DNA from: Aphelocoma coerulescens
Taxonomy: Eukaryota > Chordata > Aves > Passeriformes > Corvidae
NCBI RefSeq assembly: GCF_041296385.1
Contig: NW_027184084.1
Coordinates: forward strand, 1,922,001 to 1,986,000
Direction of reading: 5' to 3'
Length of the DNA stretch: 64,000 bases
This document shows positions 53,310-61,590 of the stretch, piece after piece (positions within the stretch are counted from its first letter, which is position 1; each line of letters opens with the position of its first letter). The position numbers were made by a program, and so were the translations under genes. The notes below the pieces were generated by a model that saw only the letters and a program-made list of their open reading frames with translations, was not told the origin of the DNA and searched no databases.

Positions 53310-54063
53310 TAGCTGAGGAGGTGTATTCCCTTAGCAATTGGCATATCTCCTGGCGCACCTGGCCCATCTCCTGGCACATCTCCTTGCGCACCTGGCCCAT
53401 CTCCTGGCACATCTCCTGCATCCCTTTCGCCAGTACCCCCACCCAGTTCGGGTAGTCCATTTCTGAGGTGGGCTGTTGGGCGGTATCAGGCTGTGGGGCA
53501 GGGTCTCTAGTGTCTGGGGCTGTGTCAGGCTCTGGGGCTGAATCAGGCTCTGGGGTAGGATCTCTAGTGTCTGGGGCTGTGTCATGTTCCGGGGCAGGAT
53601 CAGGCTCTGGGGCAGGATCTCTAGTCTCTGGGGCTGGTGTCTGGGTAGTTATCCAAGCCAATCTCAACTTATCCTTGAATGCTAAATAGAGTAGGCCTAC
53701 CAGCAGCAGGTGGTTAGTATTCAGAGGGAATCTAAACCCTTCGAAAATTGATGGGGTGGGTCCAAAGAACTGGTTGAGGGGTTGGGGGAAAACTTCCCCT
53801 GGTGTCATTTCCTCACAGAAGGTACCATTGTTAACATAACCCCAAAAACATGCGCTCAGTGTGTGATAGCCGTTTATCCACGTGCCCACATTCCGGAGGA
53901 AGTTAAAAACCCATGAATTCCTCACCTTCTCGACCCATAGCGCAAGCTGGATAACGGCAATGGTAGCCTTAGTCAGAGGACCCATATTCAAGTAAGGAGC
54001 TGCAAAGGGGAAGAATATAGCCACGGCCACATGCCACCCGAACCAGGGCAAAGTAGACCACAT
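53275..54063 (-). CDS. ORF1, copy 9
   Basis: Protein identical to copy 2. Confidence 0.7.
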   Translation of the reverse strand: MWSTLPWFGWHVAVAIFFPFAAPYLNMGPLTKATIAVIQLALWVEKVRNSWVFNFLRNVGTWINGYHTLSACFWGYVNNGTFCEEMTPGEVFPQPLNQFFGPTPSIFEGFRFPLNTNHLLLVGLLYLAFKDKLRLAWITTQTPAPETRDPAPEPDPAPEHDTAPDTRDPTPEPDSAPEPDTAPDTRDPAPQPDTAQQPTSEMDYPNWVGVLAKGMQEMCQEMGQVRKEMCQEMGQVRQEICQLLREYTSSASEKNLSLPQRG

Positions 54064-54182
54064 AGTGCTGCCTACCAAGGTTCCTATATCCAACACACCA
54101 AATTAAGTTATCCAGGAACTGTTATTCCTTTTTCACCTCTCTCTCTTAATGCCCTCAGGCCCCACGGTTGGGCGCCAAAATC

Positions 54183-54332
54183 TGTCTCGGTTTGAAAGAC
54201 AGGTGTCTGCTAAGGAAGGCAGAAGCCCCCCTTGAAGTGGCAGATATAACCCCTTTCCCCCTGAGTTATTATGATTTTGAAATCAAGGGTCTTTAGGCAA
54301 AGATGTGGGAAATAGGAATAACAGTTCTTTAC

Positions 54333-54373
<41 letters not shown>

Positions 54374-55124
54374 CCAGTCGAACAAAACAACAACAACTAT
54401 GACAATAACAGCAAACACAAACCCAGTCCCAGCCTTCTCGGCTGTCAGGCTACTCCCCCTCGGGTGCAGTTCCGCTCGCAGCCGGCAGGGATCGCTGGCG
54501 GCTCCCGGTGAGCAGGGCAGGTGCGATGGTTCCCCCGCGGCTGCAGGGGGCGCTCCGGAGCGAGCTCGGGGAACACGCGGCACTGGCAGCCTGGGATCCC
54601 GGGGAAGGGTGGAACAAAGGCTTCACAAACCCTGGGCAGCCGGTCCTGGACTCCCGGAACAGCAGGCTGGAAATGGCAAGGCCGGAGCGGCAGGCACAAA
54701 CACAAATCCTGGGTGGCAGACGAGATGTATCCAAAAGGGGAACCCCCCGGGGCTCCAGGCAGGCAGGGTGAGCACGGCTACAGCGTAGCGAAGGCTCGAA
54801 ACAACAGCGGTGCAGGGCGGCCACAGCCCCAGCCTCCAGCAGGGCAGGGAAAACAGCCTTGGGATCCCGGTGTTGTTTCCAGCAGAAAGGAAAGACGCCG
54901 AAAAAGGGGAACCAGCAGCTCTTCTCTCCGCGGCTTCTCTCTCCAGACGCTGAGAGCGAACTCCCAACACGCCCAGGTGAAACAAAAAGTAGCCAGGCCC
55001 ACCCCACCCCCCAAAACGGGCTGCTTTGTCTTTCTTAAGTATAGTCATTTGTCCCCTAGCAACATGCATATGGGAGAAAATTCCTCTAACAGAAAAAAAC
55101 TAGGACAAAACTAAAACCCCAACA
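54183..55124 (-). repeat. LTR9, type A10, 942 bp
   Basis: Type A with ten GATA units (54333-54372). Confidence 0.8.
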
Positions 55125-55261
55125 TTATCCACCCCGAATTTTTTCCCATACTGACATGTTACATGAAACTTAACCTTTTTAACCATATAAATACATGCAT
55201 CACCCAAATTATATACATATGTACATGCCGATACTGATACAAGTACAGAGCCATGGGTAGT

Positions 55262-58200
55262 TCACCCTAAAACAAGGTCCCCTTGCGGTATGCATCGGGT
55301 CTCTCCATCCCTTTGCATCACCCACCAGGTACAACCTGGTCCCTGAGCAAAAACAACCCCACGGATGGGTTTGTCTTTGCTCAAGGCAGACTTTACCCAA
55401 ACAGTTTTTCCAAGCATACCTCTCACGTGCACCACTGGAACCTTATCCCCATCTGTTGTTTGTAGGGGTTCGGATTGGGCAGGGCCTGCTCGGCTGGTGG
55501 AGCCTCGGGTGTTAAACAACCAGGTGGCTCTTGCTAAATGCACCTCCCAGTTTTTGAAAGTCCCCCCACCCAGTGCCTTCAAGGTGGTTTTAAGCAGTCC
55601 ATTACACCGCTCAACCTTCCCAGCTGCTGGTGCATGGTAAGGGATGTGGTACACCCACTCAATGCCATGTTCTCTAGCCCAGGTGTTTATAAGGCTGTTC
55701 TTGAAGTGAGTCCCATTGTCAGATTCAATTCTCTCAGGGGTACCATGCCTCCAAAGGACTTGCTTTTCGAGGCCCAGGATGGTGTTCCGGGCCGTAGCGT
55801 GAGGCACAGGGTAGGTCTCCAGCCATCCTGTGGTGGCTTCTACCATCGTGAGCACGTGGCGCTTGCCTTGGCGGGTTTGAGGCAGTGTGATGTAGTCAAT
55901 CTGCCAGGCCTCCCCATACTTGTATTTGGACCACCGCCCACCATACCACAGGGGCTTCACCCGCTTGGTCTGCTTGATCGCAGCGCATGTCTCACAGTCA
56001 TGGATGACCTGGGAGATACTGGCCATGGTCAGATCCACCCCTCGGTCTCGTGCCCACTTATAGGTGGCATCTCTGCCCTGATGGCCTGAGGCATCATGGG
56101 CCCATCGAGCTAGGAACAGCTCTCCTTTATGTTGCCAATCCAAGTCTATCTGGGACACCTCTATTTTCGCAGCCTGATCTACCTGCTTGTTATTACGATG
56201 TTCTTCGTTAGCCCGGCTCTTGGGAATGTGAGCATCTACATGACGGGCCTTCACAGATAGCTTCTCTACTCGAGCGGCAATGTCTTTCCACTCCTCAGCA
56301 GCCCAGATTGGTTTTCCTCTGCGCTGCCATTTTGCCTTATTCCACCTTTCCAGCCAACCCCACAGAGCATTGGCTACCATCCATGAATCAGTGTAAAGGT
56401 AGAGCTTTGGCCACTTCTCTCTTTCAGCAATGTCCAGAGCTAATTGAACGGCTTTGAGTTCAGCAAATTGGCTCGATCCACCTTCTCCTTCCGTAGCCTG
56501 TGCAACTTGTCGTGTGGGGCTCCATACAGCGGCTTTCCATTTCCGGCTAGCGCCTACAATTCGGCAGGAACCATCAGTGAAGAGGGCATATTGTCTTTCA
56601 CTCTCTGGTAGCTCGTTGTATGGTGGGGCTTCTTCGGCACGCGTCACCTGCTCCTCTTCTTCTTCAGAAGATAACCCAAAAGTCTCACCTTCTGGCCAGT
56701 TCGTAATTATTTCCAAGATCCCAGGGCGACTTGGGTTTCCAATTCGGGCGCGCTGCGTGATGAGGGCGATCCATTTGCTCCAAGTAGCATCAGTGGCGTG
56801 ATGCGTGGAGGGAACCTTTCCTTTGAACATCCACCCCAGCACCGGTAGTCGGGGTGCCAGGAGGAGTTGTGCCTCAGTTCCAATTACCTCTGAGGCAGCT
56901 TGGACTCCTTCATAGGCTGCCAAGATTTCTTTCTCTGTGGGAGTGTAGTTGGCTTCGGACCCTCTGTAGCTTCGGCTCCAGAATCGCAGCGGTCGGCCCC
57001 GAGTCTCACCAGGCACCTTCTGCCAGAGGCTCCGGGACAGACCATTGTTCCCGGCTGCAGAGTAGAGCACGTTCTTCACCTCTGGTCCTGTCCTGACTGG
57101 GCCAAGGGCTACGGCGTGAGCGATTTCCTGCTTGATCTGGGCAAAGGCTTGCTGTTGTTCTGGGCCCCAGTGGAAATCGTTCTTCTTGCGGGTAACCAGG
57201 TAGAGAGGGCTCACAATCCGGCTGTACTCAGGAATGTGCATCCTCCAGAAACCTATGGCGCCTAGGAAAGCTTGTGTTTCCTTCTTGTTGGTTGGTGGAG
57301 ACATCGCAGTGATCTTATTGATGACCTCAGCGGGAATCTGACGCCGTCCATCTTGCCACTTCACTCCCAGGAACTGGATCTCTCGGGCAGGCCCCTTGAC
57401 TTTGCTCTTCTTGATGGCGAAACCAGCTTTTAGGAGAATTTGGATTATTCTCTCTCCTTTCTCAAACACTTCTGTTGCGGTGTTCCCCCACACAATGATG
57501 TCATCAATGTACTGCAGATGTTCTGGGGCCTCACCCTTTTCCAGTGCAGCCTGGATCAGTCCATGGCAGATGGTGGGACTGTGCTTCCACCCCTGGGGCA
57601 GTCGGTTCCAGGTGTACTGCACACCCCTCCAGGTGAAAGCAAACTGAGGCCTGCACTCTGCTGCCAAAGGAATGGAGAAAAATGCATTGGCAATGTCAAT
57701 AGTGGCATACCACTTTGCTGCTTTGGACTCCAGCTCATACTGGAGCTCCAACATGTCGGGCACAGCAGCGCTCAGCGGTGGAGTCACTTCATTCAAGCCA
57801 CGATAGTCCGCAGTCAATCTCCATTCCCCATCAGACTTGCGCACAGGCCAAATGGGGCTGTTGAAGGGTGAGTGGGTCTTGCTGACCACGCCTTGGCTCT
57901 CCAGCTCACGAATCATCTTGTGGATGGGAATCACAGCATCTCGATTTGTCCGATACTGCCGGCGGTGCACTGTCGAGGTGGCAATTGGCACTCGTTGCTC
58001 TTCCACTTTCAGGAGCCCAACTGCAGAAGGATTCTCAGACAGTCCAGACAGGGCGTTCAACTGCCTAATGCCCTCTGCCTCCACAGCAGCAATCCCAAAC
58101 GCCCACCTGAGTCCCTTTGGGTCTTTGTAATAGCCATTCCGGAGGAAGTCTATGCCCAGAATACACGGGGCCTCTGGGCCGGTCACAATCGGATGCTTTT

Positions 58201-58444
58201 GCCACTCCTTCCCAGTCAGGCTCACCTCGGCTTCCAAAAGGGTCAACTGCTGTGATCCCCCAGTCACCCCAGCGATGGATACAGGTTCTGCCCCCACATG
58301 TCCCGATGGCATTAAAGTACACTGTGCCCCAGTATCAACCAATGCATCATATTTTTGTGGCTCTGATGTGCCAGGCCATCGGATCCACACCGTCCAGAAA
58401 ACCCGGTTCTCCCGTGCCTCTTCCTGGCTAGAGGCAGGGCCCCT
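55262..58444 (-). CDS. pol: Pol polyprotein, copy 10
   Basis: Protein identical to the copy 2 Pol. Confidence 0.95.
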   Translation of the reverse strand, partial: RGPASSQEEARENRVFWTVWIRWPGTSEPQKYDALVDTGAQCTLMPSGHVGAEPVSIAGVTGGSQQLTLLEAEVSLTGKEWQKHPIVTGPEAPCILGIDFLRNGYYKDPKGLRWAFGIAAVEAEGIRQLNALSGLSENPSAVGLLKVEEQRVPIATSTVHRRQYRTNRDAVIPIHKMIRELESQGVVSKTHSPFNSPIWPVRKSDGEWRLTADYRGLNEVTPPLSAAVPDMLELQYELESKAAKWYATIDIANAFFSIPLAAECRPQFAFTWRGVQYTWNRLPQGWKHSPTICHGLIQAALEKGEAPEHLQYIDDIIVWGNTATEVFEKGERIIQILLKAGFAIKKSKVKGPAREIQFLGVKWQDGRRQIPAEVINKITAMSPPTNKKETQAFLGAIGFWRMHIPEYSRIVSPLYLVTRKKNDFHWGPEQQQAFAQIKQEIAHAVALGPVRTGPEVKNVLYSAAGNNGLSRSLWQKVPGETRGRPLRFWSRSYRGSEANYTPTEKEILAAYEGVQAASEVIGTEAQLLLAPRLPVLGWMFKGKVPSTHHATDATWSKWIALITQRARIGNPSRPGILEIITNWPEGETFGLSSEEEEEQVTRAEEAPPYNELPESERQYALFTDGSCRIVGASRKWKAAVWSPTRQVAQATEGEGGSSQFAELKAVQLALDIAEREKWPKLYLYTDSWMVANALWGWLERWNKAKWQRRGKPIWAAEEWKDIAARVEKLSVKARHVDAHIPKSRANEEHRNNKQVDQAAKIEVSQIDLDWQHKGELFLARWAHDASGHQGRDATYKWARDRGVDLTMASISQVIHDCETCAAIKQTKRVKPLWYGGRWSKYKYGEAWQIDYITLPQTRQGKRHVLTMVEATTGWLETYPVPHATARNTILGLEKQVLWRHGTPERIESDNGTHFKNSLINTWAREHGIEWVYHIPYHAPAAGKVERCNGLLKTTLKALGGGTFKNWEVHLARATWLFNTRGSTSRAGPAQSEPLQTTDGDKVPVVHVRGMLGKTVWVKSALSKDKPIRGVVFAQGPGCTWWVMQRDGETRCIPQGDLVLG

Positions 58445-59638
58445 CTAGCCCTGGTTATCATTCTTTCCCTGGGCATACATACTAGAGGTACCTTCGAGGG
58501 GATCTGACATATCATCCTCCCGTCTGTAATACCTGGCAGCTCGGTCACGGGAGGCTGAGGCTACTTTCACCTTAGCGGAACCCCCTCGGTTAGTGCCTCC
58601 CTCCTTGAGTTCACGCACCCGCGCTGCCAGGACAGAAGTGGGTTTCCCATCCCACCTTCTCATGTCTTCCCCATGCTCACACAGGAAAAACCACAGCTCA
58701 GCTCGTGGGGTGTACCCTCTCTCTCTAGCAGGGGGACGACGGGCTCTGACCTGGGGGCCTGTGACTCGCACTGGTGCCACACTGACCTTCCTCATCTCCT
58801 CCCTTATGTCCTTTATCTCCTCTTTGAGGTCCTGGACCACAGCAGAGACATGAGTTTTCAGTGGACCATTGACCATACTGTCATAATTCCTGAGCTTGTT
58901 GGCAACAGAGCCCACTGTTTCTCGGTTATTGTCAGCATCAATGGTTGCAATGAAAGTGGTGTATTGCGATGGCCCTAGCCTTGCCAGGTTCCACATCATC
59001 TGTCCTGTGCACCTGACCTTATCGGGGTCATTACCGTGCTGTCCATCCCTCCCAAAAAGTACCTCTAATACTGCCACCTCTCTTAGCTGCTGGATCCCTT
59101 CCTCGAGTGTCTTCCACTGCATTCTATGATGGTACTCCTGCATTCTTTCTTTGTGAATGAACCTTTCTCTCACACTCATTAAGAGCCGGTCCCAGAGAGA
59201 AAGGGGCCCTGGCTCCCTCACAAATATCTGGTTCACACCTGGGTCCTGGGTCAATGATCCCAGATACCTTGCCTCACCACTATCCAGTTGCACACTTGTG
59301 CCCATGAGGTCCCAAACCCGAAGCAGCCAGGTGGTATAAGGCTCACGCCCCCTTCGCACAATGTCGGCTCGCATACCACGGAGACTGTCGTACGACAGGG
59401 ACTCAATGATGATTTCTGGCTCTGGCTCCCCTGCTGGTTGTGAGGGCCCTGGTTCCCCATCATCATTAACTGGCCGTACTGATTTGGTCTTACACTTCCT
59501 CCTTTGCACAGGGGCGACTGCTGCTGGCTGTACTTGTCCTTGGGGTTCAGCTGAAACCTGGGCGGTTGTAACATCTGTGGGTTCCACTGCTGCACCGTCG
59601 GACTCACCCTCTTTGGGGCAGGGAGAGGTTTTTTTCAC
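58445..59638 (-). CDS. gag: Gag-like protein, copy 10
   Basis: Protein identical to the copy 2 gag. Confidence 0.8.
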   Translation of the reverse strand: MKKTSPCPKEGESDGAAVEPTDVTTAQVSAEPQGQVQPAAVAPVQRRKCKTKSVRPVNDDGEPGPSQPAGEPEPEIIIESLSYDSLRGMRADIVRRGREPYTTWLLRVWDLMGTSVQLDSGEARYLGSLTQDPGVNQIFVREPGPLSLWDRLLMSVRERFIHKERMQEYHHRMQWKTLEEGIQQLREVAVLEVLFGRDGQHGNDPDKVRCTGQMMWNLARLGPSQYTTFIATIDADNNRETVGSVANKLRNYDSMVNGPLKTHVSAVVQDLKEEIKDIREEMRKVSVAPVRVTGPQVRARRPPARERGYTPRAELWFFLCEHGEDMRRWDGKPTSVLAARVRELKEGGTNRGGSAKVKVASASRDRAARYYRREDDMSDPLEGTSSMYAQGKNDNQG

Positions 59639-60392
59639 TAGCTGAGGAGGTGTATTCCCTTAGCAATTGGCATATCTCCTGGCGCACCTGGCCCATCTCC
59701 TGGCACATCTCCTTGCGCACCTGGCCCATCTCCTGGCACATCTCCTGCATCCCTTTCGCCAGTACCCCCACCCAGTTCGGGTAGTCCATTTCTGAGGTGG
59801 GCTGTTGGGCGGTATCAGGCTGTGGGGCAGGGTCTCTAGTGTCTGGGGCTGTGTCAGGCTCTGGGGCTGAATCAGGCTCTGGGGTAGGATCTCTAGTGTC
59901 TGGGGCTGTGTCATGTTCCGGGGCAGGATCAGGCTCTGGGGCAGGATCTCTAGTCTCTGGGGCTGGTGTCTGGGTAGTTATCCAAGCCAATCTCAACTTA
60001 TCCTTGAATGCTAAATAGAGTAGGCCTACCAGCAGCAGGTGGTTAGTATTCAGAGGGAATCTAAACCCTTCGAAAATTGATGGGGTGGGTCCAAAGAACT
60101 GGTTGAGGGGTTGGGGGAAAACTTCCCCTGGTGTCATTTCCTCACAGAAGGTACCATTGTTAACATAACCCCAAAAACATGCGCTCAGTGTGTGATAGCC
60201 GTTTATCCACGTGCCCACATTCCGGAGGAAGTTAAAAACCCATGAATTCCTCACCTTCTCGACCCATAGCGCAAGCTGGATAACGGCAATGGTAGCCTTA
60301 GTCAGAGGACCCATATTCAAGTAAGGAGCTGCAAAGGGGAAGAATATAGCCACGGCCACATGCCACCCGAACCAGGGCAAAGTAGACCACAT
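59604..60392 (-). CDS. ORF1, copy 10
   Basis: Protein identical to copy 2, although it lies next to a type B LTR. Confidence 0.7.
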   Translation of the reverse strand: MWSTLPWFGWHVAVAIFFPFAAPYLNMGPLTKATIAVIQLALWVEKVRNSWVFNFLRNVGTWINGYHTLSACFWGYVNNGTFCEEMTPGEVFPQPLNQFFGPTPSIFEGFRFPLNTNHLLLVGLLYLAFKDKLRLAWITTQTPAPETRDPAPEPDPAPEHDTAPDTRDPTPEPDSAPEPDTAPDTRDPAPQPDTAQQPTSEMDYPNWVGVLAKGMQEMCQEMGQVRKEMCQEMGQVRQEICQLLREYTSSASEKNLSLPQRG

Positions 60393-60511
60393 AGTGCTGC
60401 CTACCAAGGTTCCTATATCCAACACACCAAATTAAGTTATCCAGGAACTGTTATTCCTTTTTCACCTCTCTCTCTTAATGCCCTCAGGCCCCACGGTTGG
60501 GCTCCAAAATC

Positions 60512-61453
60512 TGTCTCGGTTTGAAAGACAGGTGTCTGCTAAGGAAGGCAGAAGCCCCCCTTGAAGTGGCAGATATAACCCCTTTCCCCCTGAGTTATTA
60601 TGATTTTGAAATCAAGGGTCTTTAGGCAAAGATGTGGGAAATAGGAATAACAGTTCTTTACTATAGATAGATAGATAGATCGATAGATAGATAGATAGAT
60701 AACCAGTCGAACAAAACAACAACAACTATGACAATAACAGCAAACACAAACCCAGTCCCAGCCTTCTCGGCTGTCAGGCTACTCCCCCTCGGGTGCAGCT
60801 CCGCTCGCAGCCGGCAGGGATCGCTGGCGGCTCCCGGTGAGCAGGGCAGGTGCGATGGTTCCCCCGCGGCTGCAGGGGGCACTCCGGAGCGAGCTCGGGG
60901 AACACGCGGCACTGGCAGCCTGGGATCCCGGGGAAGGGTGGAACAAAGGCTTCACAAACCCTGGGCAGCCGGTCCTGGACTCCCGGAACAGCAGGCTGGA
61001 AATGGCAAGGCCGGAGCGGCAGGCACAAACACAAATCCTGGGTGGCAGACGAGATGTATCCAAAAGGGGAACCCCCCGGGGCTCCAGGCAGGCAGGGTGA
61101 GCACGGCTACAGCGTAGCGAAGGCTCGAAACAACAGCGGTGCAGGGCGGCCACAGCCCCAGCCTCCAGCAGGGCAGGGAAAACAGCCTTGGGATCCCGGT
61201 GTTGTTTCCAGCAGAAAGGAAAGACGCCGAAAAAGGGGAACCAGCAGCTCTTCTCTCCGCGGCTTCTCTCTCCAGACGCTGAGAGCGAACTCCCAACACG
61301 CCCAGGTGAAACAAAAAGTAGCCAGGCCCACCCCACCCCCCAAAACGGGCTGCTTTGTCTTTCTTAAGTATAGTCATTTGTCCCCTAGCAACATGCATAT
61401 GGGAGAAAATTCCTCTAACAGAAAAAAACTAGGACAAAACTAAAACCCCAACA
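60512..61453 (-). repeat. LTR10, type B, 942 bp
   Basis: Carries all type B markers; interrupted tract at 60662-60701. It is a type B LTR isolated from the LTR4-6 block by three type A10 LTRs. Confidence 0.8.
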
Positions 61454-61590
61454 TTATCCACCCCGAATTTTTTCCCATACTGACATGTTACATGAAACTT
61501 AACCTTTTTAACCATATAAATACATGCATCACCCAAATTATATACATATGTACATGCCGATACTGATACAAGTACAGAGCCATGGGTAGT

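Larger units (their letters stand above)
47854..55124 (-). mobile_element. ERV copy 9, complete provirus
   Basis: Pol, gag and ORF1 match copies 2-4 in protein. Both LTRs are type A with 10 GATA units instead of nine. Confidence 0.9.
54183..61453 (-). mobile_element. ERV copy 10, complete provirus with unlike LTRs
   Basis: The 5' LTR (LTR10) is type B and the 3' LTR (LTR9) type A10, the same mismatch as in copy 4. The coding frames are intact. Confidence 0.9.
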
